10,491 nt of DNA from Chitinophagaceae bacterium (GTDB lineage: Bacteria > Bacteroidota > Bacteroidia > Chitinophagales > Chitinophagaceae), in assembly GCA_030151745.1 (NCBI GenBank), contig JASLDA010000044.1, positions 1 through 10,491 of the forward strand. The letters are read 5' to 3'. Shown in pieces: positions 1-7,043 of this stretch. Made by a program: the position numbers and the translations under genes. The stretch's first letter is position 1. Every line of letters begins with the position of its first letter. The notes beneath the pieces are model-generated. The model worked only from the letters and a program-made list of their open reading frames with translations, did no database searches and was not told the DNA's origin.

Positions 1-170
1 CGGGAAATTGCTCCGTTCCACATATTTCTCCGCGGCATACAGGCCTGAGCCGGCCGCAGGAGCTTAGCGGTTGCCCGCTTCGCCCGGGTCCTGGGAATCC
101 CCCGGCGCTCACCCGCTCCGCATAGGCTCAAGGGTTCTATCTTTGCGCCGCTCAAACGAAACCGCGCTGA
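1..170. other. Leading intergenic stretch with no supported gene
   Basis: No convincing coding region is seen here. All three + strand frames close early, with stops near 46, 65 and 122, so this stretch could contain the last codons of a + strand gene from outside the window. On the - strand an ATG at 38-36 opens only 12 codons before the edge. The right end carries the promoter of the E1 gene. The remainder is GC-rich and shows no clear repeat or RNA-like structure. Confidence 0.5.
138..145 (+). promoter_or_regulatory. Bacteroidota -7 element (TATCTTTG) of the E1 gene
   Basis: TATCTTTG matches the Bacteroidota sigma-ABfr -7 consensus TAnnTTTG at every defined base. Its last base lies 26 nt before the ATG at 171, predicting a leader of about 20 nt. 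No convincing -33 TTG is seen at the usual 19-21 nt spacing, which is common in this phylum. The same layout recurs before degP and darB. Confidence 0.6.
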
Positions 171-2222
171 ATGCCAACGAAAGAACTATTGCTCAAGGCG
201 TATCGCCTGATGATGACGGCCCGTGCCATGGCTGATATCTACGAAGCCAACCGTCCCATTTGCAAGTACGTCCACAGCACTTCCCGCGGGCACGAAGCCA
301 TCCAGCTCGCTACCGGGTTCCTGCTCCAGCCGCACGACTGGGTTTCCCCCTACTACCGCGACGAAAGCCTGATGCTCGGCATGGGCTGGAGACCCTATGA
401 GCTGATGCTGCAGCTGCTTGCCAAAGGCGAGGATCCCTTTACCGGGGGGCGCGCCTATTACAATCACCCCAACAGCCGCCGTGAGAACTTTCCCAAGATC
501 ATTCACCAGAGCAGCGCCACGGGCATGCAGGTCATCCCGACCACGGGAGTGGCTCAGGGAATCAAGTATATAGAGACACAGGGCTTGAAGGACTACCCGA
601 GCCCGCCGGTCGTCATCTGCTCATTGGGCGATGGCTCCGTCACCGAAGGCGAGGTCAGCGAAGCGTTCCAGTTCGCGTCCCTGCACCAGCTGCCGGTCAT
701 CTACCTTATCCAGGATAACGACTGGGGGATTTCCGTATCCTCCGACGAGGCCCGGACCATGGATGCATACGAATACGCGGCCGGGTTCAAGGGCCTGGAG
801 CGGGTCCGCGTGGACGGGTCGGACTTCGCCGACGCATACAAGACGATGGCCTACACCATAGACTGGGTGCGCCGGGAGCGCAAGCCGATCCTGGTACATG
901 CCAAGGTGCCCCTGCTCGGGCATCATACCTCCGGCGTGCGCAAGGAGTGGTACCGCAGCCCCGAAGACCTGGAAAAGCACGGCATCAACGACCCGGGGCC
1001 CAAGCTGCGCAAACTGCTTCTCAGCAAAGGCATCCCGGCGGAAATGCTGGACAAGATCGAAGCCGAGGAAGCCGAATTCATCGCGAGGGAGTTTGCCGCC
1101 GCCGCCGCCGCCCCGGATCCCGATCCGGCAGGCGTAAGCGATTACGTCTATCAGCCTGCGGCCGTAACCGAGGAGCGCGGCAACCGCACTCCCGAAGGGA
1201 AAGACAAATCCGTAATGGTGGACGCGGCGCTGCATGCCGTGGAAGAGATCCTGCAGGACTATCCCGAAGCGCTGTTTTACGGCCAGGACGTAGGCCGCCG
1301 CCTCGGCGGCGTATTCCGCGAAGCCGCCACGCTTGCCGATAAGTTCGGGGACGCGCGGGTATTCAACACCGCCATCCAGGAGGCCTATATCATCGGCTCC
1401 ACGGCCGGTATGAGCGCTCTGGGCCTGAAGCCGATCGTGGAAGTCCAGTTTGCCGACTATATCTATCCGGGACTAAACCAGCTCGTCACCGAGATCAGCA
1501 AAAGCAATTATCTCAGCTGCGGCAAATACCCGGTCAACTGCGTGCTGCGCGTACCCATCGGCGCCTACGGCGGCGGCGGCCCGTACCACAGCGGCTCCGT
1601 CGAAAGCACGCTCGCGACGATCAAAGGCATCAAGATCGTGTACCCGAGCAATGCCGCGGATATGAAAGGGCTGATGAAGGCCGCCTTCCTGGATCCGAAC
1701 CCGGTGGTAATGCTGGAACATAAGGGCCTGTACTGGAGCAAGGTCCCCGGCACCGACGAGGCCCGCATGGTAGAGCCCGATCGCGACTATGTGCTGCCGA
1801 TGGGCAAAGGCACGGTTGCACTTGCGCCGGAAGAGGACAGCGTCGAAAACGGCGAAAGTATTTGTGTGATCACCTACGGCATGGGCGTGTACTGGGCAAA
1901 GGCCGCTGCAAAGCAATTCCCCGGGCAGGTGGAGGTTATCGATATCCGGAGCATCTTCCCGCTGGACGAAGAGCTGATCTACACCACGGTGCGCAGGCAC
2001 GGCAAATGCCTGGTGCTGACCGAAGAGCAGCTGCGCAACTCATTTGCGGAAGCCCTGGCGGGACGGATCTCGCAGGAATGCTTCCGCAGCCTGGATGCAC
2101 CGGTGCAGACTCTTGGAGCCCTGGACCTGCCGGCCGTCCCGATGAACGTCGGTCTTGAAGCAGCCATGCTGCCGAACCCGCAGAAAGTGGCGGATAAGAT
2201 CGCGGAGCTTCTGTCTTATTGA
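171..2222 (+). CDS. Fused alpha/beta E1 component of a 2-oxoacid dehydrogenase (thiamine diphosphate-dependent)
   Basis: This 683-residue protein joins the E1 alpha and E1 beta subunits of a 2-oxoacid dehydrogenase, probably of the branched-chain (2-oxoisovalerate) type. It would decarboxylate a 2-oxoacid on thiamine diphosphate and acylate the lipoyl group of an E2 partner in the cytoplasm. The alpha half spans about residues 1-305. It has the cofactor motif GDGSVTEGE at 153-161, closing at QDND (181-184), and an HHTS loop at 251-254. A linker with six consecutive Ala followed by Pro/Asp repeats (309-320) leads to the beta half (about 345-683). That half has the expected Glu404 in AIQEA, the GGGGPYHS segment with His473, and a C-terminal transketolase-like domain (about 560-680). 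Fused E1 proteins of this size are frequent in Bacteroidota. No E2 or E3 gene is adjacent, so substrate choice cannot be read from context. The start follows a -7 element by 26 nt; no Shine-Dalgarno is seen. Confidence 0.9.
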   Translation: MPTKELLLKAYRLMMTARAMADIYEANRPICKYVHSTSRGHEAIQLATGFLLQPHDWVSPYYRDESLMLGMGWRPYELMLQLLAKGEDPFTGGRAYYNHPNSRRENFPKIIHQSSATGMQVIPTTGVAQGIKYIETQGLKDYPSPPVVICSLGDGSVTEGEVSEAFQFASLHQLPVIYLIQDNDWGISVSSDEARTMDAYEYAAGFKGLERVRVDGSDFADAYKTMAYTIDWVRRERKPILVHAKVPLLGHHTSGVRKEWYRSPEDLEKHGINDPGPKLRKLLLSKGIPAEMLDKIEAEEAEFIAREFAAAAAAPDPDPAGVSDYVYQPAAVTEERGNRTPEGKDKSVMVDAALHAVEEILQDYPEALFYGQDVGRRLGGVFREAATLADKFGDARVFNTAIQEAYIIGSTAGMSALGLKPIVEVQFADYIYPGLNQLVTEISKSNYLSCGKYPVNCVLRVPIGAYGGGGPYHSGSVESTLATIKGIKIVYPSNAADMKGLMKAAFLDPNPVVMLEHKGLYWSKVPGTDEARMVEPDRDYVLPMGKGTVALAPEEDSVENGESICVITYGMGVYWAKAAAKQFPGQVEVIDIRSIFPLDEELIYTTVRRHGKCLVLTEEQLRNSFAEALAGRISQECFRSLDAPVQTLGALDLPAVPMNVGLEAAMLPNPQKVADKIAELLSY

Positions 2223-2351
2223 GAGCTGCTTTAGCTGATTGTTTGCCATCGGTTCATGGTCCGCGATAAAGTCAGTTGGTCCTGTACCTGATGCGTTGTC
2301 CGCCGATAGTCTTGGTAAACGGTTGAAATCCGTGCCGACGCAATATCCCGG

Positions 2352-2371
2352 CCTGTATCGTAGTTTACAGG
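2352..2371 (+). other. Small hairpin directly before the barrel-protein start codon
   Basis: CCTGTA (2352-2357) and TACAGG (2366-2371) form a 6-bp stem with an 8-nt loop, ending 4 nt before the ATG at 2376. The right arm overlaps AGGA, the only purine-rich stretch near the start, so pairing could mask initiation. The stem is short and may be chance. The rest of the 2223-2375 gap shows no clear terminator. Its best -7 candidate, TAGTCTTG at 2307-2314, has one mismatch to consensus. Confidence 0.25.
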
Positions 2372-2375
2372 ACAG

Positions 2376-3095
2376 ATGAAACCCGGCCTTCTCCGCCTGT
2401 CCGCGGCAGCCCTGCTGCTGCTCGTTCAAAGCGGTACCGCAATTGCCCAGTACGGCGACCCCCGGTTCTCCTATGGGATCTTTTTGGGCGCCGCCGCGAA
2501 GTTCGGCATCGTGCAGCAGCCCCGGATGCGGTACCTGCCCTGGGGAGCGATAAATGCCGGGATGTATGCGGCCATCGGGGGCACGGAACCCGGCTCCATG
2601 ACGGCGCGCCTGCATGCCCAGTTCCTACGGGATGATATCTACTGCAAGGTCGGCCCGGGCGAGGCCTATATCATGGAATCGATCGGGCTCGTCCTCAACC
2701 CGGAAGTGAGCATTCCCATCCGGAACCGTCTTGGCGAATACAAGCTTGAATTCATCGCCGGCATCGGCGCTTCCTACACTATCGGACAATCCCTGGGCAT
2801 GCACAATGTCAACGGGTACTTCGGCGGCAACTACCTCGATAACCTGGCAGACACCATCTTTTCCGCGCGGCGAAGCCTGGTCCCCTTCGTCACCGCCGGA
2901 TTCGCATTCCGTGTCCACAGGCGCAGCTCGCTGATCCTGCGGATCGGCCAGGATGTGCAGAACGTCTTTTACGCAGCCAACACCGTGACGCTTTATTCCT
3001 CCACCGAAGCCAGGGCTGTCAATCTGAGCAGCCAGGCGACAAGACTGCTGATAGGCTGCCAGATCCGGCTCGGGAAACTGCCGGAAATGTATTGA
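2376..3095 (+). CDS. Secreted protein, probable outer-membrane beta-barrel (unnamed family)
   Basis: The product is 239 residues and I do not recognise a named family. Residues 1-24 form a typical signal peptide: Lys/Arg near the N-terminus, a run of Ala/Leu, and a likely cut after AIA before Gln25. The mature part (about 215 residues) alternates polar and hydrophobic residues in short stretches separated by Gly/Asn/Asp turns. Examples are the segments around 46-57, 92-104, 118-130 and 167-178. It ends with a probable closing strand near 222-232 (RLLIGCQIRL). This pattern fits a small 8-10 strand outer-membrane barrel of the kind abundant in Bacteroidota. The protein is rich in Gly, Ala and Tyr and has a single Cys close to each end of the chain's middle and final strands. 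It lies 153 nt after the E1 gene and about 120 nt before degP, so it may be transcribed alone. The function is unknown. Confidence 0.7.
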   Translation: MKPGLLRLSAAALLLLVQSGTAIAQYGDPRFSYGIFLGAAAKFGIVQQPRMRYLPWGAINAGMYAAIGGTEPGSMTARLHAQFLRDDIYCKVGPGEAYIMESIGLVLNPEVSIPIRNRLGEYKLEFIAGIGASYTIGQSLGMHNVNGYFGGNYLDNLADTIFSARRSLVPFVTAGFAFRVHRRSSLILRIGQDVQNVFYAANTVTLYSSTEARAVNLSSQATRLLIGCQIRLGKLPEMY

Positions 3096-3129
3096 TCTGT
3101 TAAGGTTTTCAGTTGATTATCAGCAAGAC

Positions 3130-3143
3130 GGAACATGTGTTCC
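3130..3143. promoter_or_regulatory. Dyad GGAACA-TG-TGTTCC upstream of degP, possible operator
   Basis: GGAACA (3130-3135) and TGTTCC (3138-3143) are perfect inverted 6-mers separated by two bases. They lie about 30 nt upstream of the degP -7 element, so roughly at positions -45 to -58 of the predicted transcript, a normal place for an activator. The overlapping string GTTCCTTTT (3139-3147) recurs inverted as AAAAGGAAC (3196-3204) in the leader. A regulatory role is inference. Confidence 0.3.
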
Positions 3144-3173
3144 TTTTAACATGCCGCTATATCTGAGCAGCAT

Positions 3174-3181
3174 TATTTTTG
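3174..3181 (+). promoter_or_regulatory. Bacteroidota -7 element (TATTTTTG) of degP
   Basis: TATTTTTG matches TAnnTTTG perfectly and ends 33 nt before the ATG at 3214, giving a predicted leader of about 26 nt. It lies downstream of the in-frame ATG at 3151, so a transcript from this promoter could not include that upstream ATG. This supports the later start. Confidence 0.55.
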
Positions 3182-3213
3182 GTTTACACCACCCAAAAAG
3201 GAACAAACCGTCA

Positions 3214-4710
3214 ATGAAATCCAGAATTCTACCGGTCGTCCTAACCGCAGGCCTGACCTCCCTGGGCACCTTGTTTCTTGCTGCCCGATTCAATCACAAT
3301 AATCCTCTTTTCAGCACTGTCAATACCAGCCAGCTGCCCGTGAACTACGCCGGCATCAACGACGCGCGGCCGATAACGAGCGGGGGACCGGTCGATTTCC
3401 AGGCGGCAGCCGAAGCCTCGATCAAGGCGGTGGTCCATATCAAGACGACCACCAAGGCTCGCACCGTCGTGGCGGACGATCCCTGGTCGCAGATGTTCGG
3501 CGATATGTGGGGCCAGCGTCAATACACGCTTCCGCCCCAGATGGGCTCCGGCTCGGGGGTGGTCGTCTCCCCGGACGGCTATATCGTGACGAACAACCAC
3601 GTCGTTGCCGGCGCCGACCAGCTTACGGTGACGTTCAACGACCGCTACACGACCACGGCGAAGGTGGTCAGCACCGATCCGTCCACCGATCTCGCAGTCG
3701 TGAAGGTGGATGAGAAGAACCTTCCGTTTATGGAATTCGGAAACTCGGATGATGTGCATCTCGGCCAATGGGTGCTTGCGGTAGGATATCCGCTGTCCCT
3801 GGACGCCACGGTCACCGCCGGTATCGTGAGCGCTAAAGGCCGCTCGATTGGCATTAACCGCACCCGCTCTTCAGGGGCCATCGAGTCGTTCATACAGACC
3901 GACGCAGCCGTGAATCCCGGCAACAGCGGCGGCGCCCTGGTAAATACGCAAGGGCAGCTTATCGGCATCAACTCGGCCATCGCATCCCCCACTGGATCCT
4001 ACGCGGGCTACAGTTACGCGATCCCCTCCAATCTCGTGCGCAAGGTCGTGGGCGACCTGCGGCAGTACGGGACGGTGCAGCGCGGCTATCTCGGCGTGAA
4101 GTTCCTGGACCGCAAAAGCGTCTCGCCGGAACAGCTGACCGCGCTGGGCATGGACCGGAACGACGGCGCCTATGTAAACGAGGTGACCCCGAACGGCGGA
4201 GCCGTCGAGGCCGGCCTGAGGAAAGGGGATTTTATTACCCAGGTAGCCGGCATCCCGGTTCATACGGAACCCGAGCTCCAGGAACAGGTGGCCCGCTATA
4301 AGCCCGGCGATCATGTCGCGATCACCTACACCCGCGGCGGACAGATCTATAACACCACCGTCGAGCTCAAGAATATTTCCGGGAATACGGCGGTAGTGCG
4401 CGAAGGCAGCACCGGCAGCTTCCTGGGGGCAAAGGTCCGGCCGATCAATGCGGATGAAAAGCGCAGCCTGGGCCTCGGCGCGGGCCTCGTGGTCACCGAT
4501 CCCGGCAGCGGGCTGCTTTCCAAGCGTACCAATATGCGGAAAGGATTTGTGATCACGAGCATCAACGACGAGACAGTAAACAGCATCGAGGAATTGCAGC
4601 AGCGCCTCGGCAGCAGCGGCGGCCGAATTCAGATCGGCGGCATCTACCCAGGCTACCGCGGTATGTACTATTACGCCATCCCCGACGCCTCCCCCGAGAG
4701 CATGGAATAA
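3214..4710 (+). CDS. Do/DegP-family periplasmic serine endoprotease with two PDZ domains
   Basis: This 498-residue protein is an HtrA/Do-type protease that would degrade or hold misfolded envelope proteins in the periplasm. Residues 1-24 form an N-terminal signal or anchor helix. The trypsin-like domain (about 63-285) carries the full catalytic triad: His129 in TNNHVVAGAD, Asp159 in STDLAVVKVD, and Ser238 in NPGNSGGAL. PDZ1 follows at about 289-386 (starts RGYLGVKF, with EAGLRKGD at 332-339) and a divergent PDZ2 at about 402-490. The length agrees with the family. An in-frame ATG at 3151 would add 21 residues. The ATG at 3214 is preferred because it gives a normal signal sequence, is preceded by the purine run AAAAAGGAA, and lies after the -7 element at 3174-3181. 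The gene is followed by its own terminator, so it is probably monocistronic. Confidence 0.92.
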   Translation: MKSRILPVVLTAGLTSLGTLFLAARFNHNNPLFSTVNTSQLPVNYAGINDARPITSGGPVDFQAAAEASIKAVVHIKTTTKARTVVADDPWSQMFGDMWGQRQYTLPPQMGSGSGVVVSPDGYIVTNNHVVAGADQLTVTFNDRYTTTAKVVSTDPSTDLAVVKVDEKNLPFMEFGNSDDVHLGQWVLAVGYPLSLDATVTAGIVSAKGRSIGINRTRSSGAIESFIQTDAAVNPGNSGGALVNTQGQLIGINSAIASPTGSYAGYSYAIPSNLVRKVVGDLRQYGTVQRGYLGVKFLDRKSVSPEQLTALGMDRNDGAYVNEVTPNGGAVEAGLRKGDFITQVAGIPVHTEPELQEQVARYKPGDHVAITYTRGGQIYNTTVELKNISGNTAVVREGSTGSFLGAKVRPINADEKRSLGLGAGLVVTDPGSGLLSKRTNMRKGFVITSINDETVNSIEELQQRLGSSGGRIQIGGIYPGYRGMYYYAIPDASPESME

Positions 4711-4727
4711 GGCTGGCATCATCTTTC

Positions 4728-4759
4728 AGTAAAGCACAGGCATCTACCTGTGCTTTACT
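4728..4759 (+). terminator. Rho-independent terminator after degP
   Basis: AGTAAAGCACAGG (4728-4740) and its perfect complement CCTGTGCTTTACT (4747-4759) form a 13-bp stem with a 6-nt loop. The stem begins 17 nt after the degP stop and is followed by the T-rich ATTATTGTCTT. It separates degP from darB and is nearly symmetrical, so it could act in either direction. Confidence 0.85.
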
Positions 4760-4823
4760 ATTATTGTCTTGCAGCAAGCACACATATAAAACTAACCTAC
4801 TCCTACCCGCAGGCGATTTCTTT

Positions 4824-4831
4824 TATTTTTG
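4824..4831 (+). promoter_or_regulatory. Bacteroidota -7 element (TATTTTTG) of darBA
   Basis: TATTTTTG is a perfect match to TAnnTTTG and ends 25 nt before the ATG at 4856, predicting a leader of about 18 nt. It lies downstream of the degP terminator, so darBA should be transcribed from here. No good -33 TTG is seen at the usual spacing. Confidence 0.6.
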
Positions 4832-4855
4832 CCCGCTAAACTCCGACAGCCATAC

Positions 4856-5989
4856 ATGACCCCGGTATACATAACACGCCTCTCCAAGTTTTTTCCGAAC
4901 GACCCGGTAAGCAACGATGAAATGGAGGGGGTGCTAGGAATGGTTGATGGCCGCCCTTCGCGCGCGCGCAGCCTCGTCCTTCGCAACAATGGTATTAAAA
5001 ACCGCTACTACGCGCTCCGCGATGGAAAGCCCACGCATACGAACGCCCAGATGGCGACCCTCGCCATCAAGGATCTCTTCGATGCGGAGCACCCCATCGA
5101 AAAGCTCGAGCTGCTTGCCGTAGGCACCACCTCTCCGGAGCAGGTGCTCCCCTCCCACGCCGCGATGGTGCACGGCGAGCTCGGCATTCAGAACCTGGAG
5201 ATCGTCTCGCCCGCCGGGGCCTGCGCCTCTTCCATGCAGGCCATGAAATATGCTTACATGGCCGTAGCCAGCGGCATGGTTAAAATGGCCGCGGCTGCAG
5301 GCTCGGAACGCTTCTCGGCCTGGACGAACGCAAGCCGCTTCCAGCCGGAAGCCGATACCTGGAAGGACATGGAAAACAATCCGTTCATAGCCTTCGAGAA
5401 GGACTTCCTGCGCTGGATGCTCAGCGACGGCGCAGGCGCCGCCCTGCTGGAAGACAAGCCCAATTCGGACGGGCTTTCCCTGCGCGTCGAATGGCTGGAA
5501 ATAACCTCCTACGCCAATGAACTGGAAAGCTGCATGTTCGCGGGAGCCGTAAAGAACGAAGACAGCTCCCTGACCGGCTGGAACGATATGTCTGCCGGCG
5601 ACTGGAACACGCAGAGCGTTTTTGCCTACAAGCAGGATACGCGCCTGCTCGGCGAGAACATCGTCCCGCGCGGGGGCATGTTCATTGCCGATCTGATGAA
5701 GAAGCACAACCTCCGTGGTGCGGACATCGACTATTACCTGCCGCATATGTCCAGCGAGTTCTTCAAGAAGCAGATCTACGATTACCACGAGAAGATCGGC
5801 ATGGACCTGCCGTACGAAAAATGGTTCTACAACCTGCCGCAGGTTGGAAATGTAGGCAGCGCATCGCCTTACCTCATGCTCGAGGAGCTGATGCACAGCG
5901 GCCGCCTGAAACGGGGCGAGCGCCTGCTGGTGATGGTTCCCGAAAGCGCCCGGTTCACCTACGCCTACATGTACCTTACCGTAGTCTGA
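4856..5989 (+). CDS. DarB-type beta-ketoacyl-ACP synthase III (cyclohexanedione/dialkylresorcinol-forming ketosynthase)
   Basis: This 377-residue thiolase-fold ketosynthase belongs to the DarB branch of the KAS III family. DarB enzymes join two beta-ketoacyl thioesters and cyclise them to a 1,3-cyclohexanedione, the precursor of 2,5-dialkylresorcinols and of the resorcinol half of flexirubins. The catalytic triad is complete: Cys123 in AGACASS, His297 in LPHMSS, and Asn332 in GNVGSAS. The N-terminus (VYITRLSKFFPNDPVSNDEM, residues 4-23) is what I recall as typical of Bacteroidota DarB. An in-frame TTG at 4829 would give a longer protein but overlaps the -7 element and lacks family support, so the ATG at 4856 is chosen. 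DarA follows on the same strand 76 nt downstream. The subfamily call rests on remembered family sequence together with the darA neighbour; the KAS III call is certain. Confidence 0.87.
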   Translation: MTPVYITRLSKFFPNDPVSNDEMEGVLGMVDGRPSRARSLVLRNNGIKNRYYALRDGKPTHTNAQMATLAIKDLFDAEHPIEKLELLAVGTTSPEQVLPSHAAMVHGELGIQNLEIVSPAGACASSMQAMKYAYMAVASGMVKMAAAAGSERFSAWTNASRFQPEADTWKDMENNPFIAFEKDFLRWMLSDGAGAALLEDKPNSDGLSLRVEWLEITSYANELESCMFAGAVKNEDSSLTGWNDMSAGDWNTQSVFAYKQDTRLLGENIVPRGGMFIADLMKKHNLRGADIDYYLPHMSSEFFKKQIYDYHEKIGMDLPYEKWFYNLPQVGNVGSASPYLMLEELMHSGRLKRGERLLVMVPESARFTYAYMYLTVV

Positions 5990-6006
5990 TCTTTTTAAAA
6001 ACCTAT

Positions 6007-6045
6007 CTGAAACAGCTTACAAGAACCCATTGTAAGCTGTTTCAG
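6007..6045. terminator. Perfect 16-bp hairpin between darB and darA (attenuator, processing site or terminator)
   Basis: CTGAAACAGCTTACAA (6007-6022) and TTGTAAGCTGTTTCAG (6030-6045) are perfect complements around a 7-nt loop. The stem starts 18 nt after the darB stop and ends 20 nt before the darA ATG. The + strand has no U-run after the stem, whereas the strand complementary to it reads into AGATAGGTTTTTAAA. It may therefore be a partial terminator, an mRNA-stabilising structure at the darB 3' end, or a cleavage site that sets the DarB:DarA ratio. No -7 element is seen between it and darA. Confidence 0.7.
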
Positions 6046-6065
6046 CTTATGACATTTGCGGGCCA

Positions 6066-7025
6066 ATGACTCCTCGTGTACTTGTTCTGTACTATACTCA
6101 AACCGGTCAGCTGCGCTATATCCTGAACAATATCCTGAGCCGGGTTGGCAATTCCATGAAGCTGACCTTCGCCGCGATAGAGCCCGAGACTCCATGGCCA
6201 TGGCCATGGACCGCCGGGGAGTTCTTCGATGCCATGCCGGAGTCCGTGGCACTGCAGCCCGCCCCCGTGAAACCGCTCGACCCGGCCATCGTAAACGGCG
6301 ACTACGACCTCATCATCCTCGGCTGGCAACCCTGGTTCCTGCATCCATCGCAGCCGGCCGCCGCCTTCCTGCAAAGCCCCGATGCGAGGATACTAAACGG
6401 CAAGCCGGTAGTCACCGTGATCGGCGCCCGGAATATGTGGCTGAACGCAGGCGAGAAAGTAAAGGAAGGACTGCGCGCGAACGGCGCCCGCCATATCGGC
6501 AATATCGTGCTCGTCGACACGAATACGAACTTGATCTCGCTGCTGACGATTATCCGCTGGTCGTTCAAAGGTAAGCGGGAGGCAAGTGGCTGGCTGCCCC
6601 AGGCCGGTGTGCAGGACGAAGATATCGCCGCAGCGGCGCGCTTCGGCCCGGCCATACTCGAAGCAGGCCGCTCAATCGTCGCCAACAAGACGGAGCGGGA
6701 GCTCCCCGCCGGGGCCAGCGGGCTGCACGAGAAGCTGCTGCGCCTTGGCGCGATAGACCTGAATCCCGGCCTGGTGCTGCTGGAGCAGCGCGGCGTAAAG
6801 AATTTCCGGTTCTGGGCCAGGTATATCCGGGAAAAAGGCGGTCCCGGCGCATCGGGGCGCAAGGGCCGTGTGACCTCCTTCAAACGGCTGCTCCTGGCAG
6901 CGATCTTCATCCTGTCGCCGCTGAGCGCCCTGACGGCGGCCATCAGACAGCGGATCCAGCGGAAAAAGCTGCTCTATGACGTATCGTACTTCAAGAGCCT
7001 CAAGTACGAGCCGGGAAGGATCTGA
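6066..7025 (+). CDS. DarA, dialkylresorcinol condensing/aromatising enzyme (flavodoxin-like)
   Basis: This 319-residue protein matches the DarA family, the partner of DarB, which is needed to turn the cyclohexanedione into the aromatic dialkylresorcinol. The N-terminal half has a flavodoxin/NADPH-quinone-reductase-like fold. It opens with a beta strand and a phosphate-binding-type loop (VLVLYYTQTGQL, 5-16), continues to DLIILGWQPWFLHPSQP (81-97), and has VVTVIGARNMW at 115-125. A Pro-Trp repeat PWPWPW lies at 43-48. The C-terminal part is basic and contains one probable membrane helix at about 274-294, suggesting attachment to the inner membrane close to lipid substrates. The start ATG lies 76 nt after darB and follows the strong hairpin. 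No own promoter was found, so expression probably comes from the darB promoter. The substrate and product are inferred from the family. Confidence 0.83.
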   Translation: MTPRVLVLYYTQTGQLRYILNNILSRVGNSMKLTFAAIEPETPWPWPWTAGEFFDAMPESVALQPAPVKPLDPAIVNGDYDLIILGWQPWFLHPSQPAAAFLQSPDARILNGKPVVTVIGARNMWLNAGEKVKEGLRANGARHIGNIVLVDTNTNLISLLTIIRWSFKGKREASGWLPQAGVQDEDIAAAARFGPAILEAGRSIVANKTERELPAGASGLHEKLLRLGAIDLNPGLVLLEQRGVKNFRFWARYIREKGGPGASGRKGRVTSFKRLLLAAIFILSPLSALTAAIRQRIQRKKLLYDVSYFKSLKYEPGRI

Positions 7026-7043
7026 CCCGGGATCAGTCAGGCA

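Noticed and set aside
1..38. - strand start MPRRNMWNGAIS at the left edge, resembling the N-terminus of bacterial Ku (W-x-G-x-I-S)
   Set aside because: Only 12 codons are visible and the next codon begins CG (Arg), whereas Ku has Phe there; no promoter is seen. Too little to call, though upstream sequence would settle it.
1095..1112. GCC x6 trinucleotide tract as a regulatory repeat
   Set aside because: It encodes the Ala run in the linker between the alpha and beta halves of E1 and is explained by coding; at most it may vary in length.
3151..3213. Longer N-terminus of the Do/DegP protease from the ATG at 3151
   Set aside because: The extension hides the signal sequence behind 21 residues and starts upstream of the -7 element at 3174-3181.
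4829..4855. TTG start for DarB at 4829
   Set aside because: The codon overlaps the -7 element, and the ATG at 4856 gives the N-terminus expected for the family.
3871..5896. Long antisense open frames over degP (3871-4722, -) and darB (4934-5896, -)
   Set aside because: They mirror high-GC genes with complete catalytic motifs, are rich in His/Arg/Ala without recognisable domains, and have no promoter.
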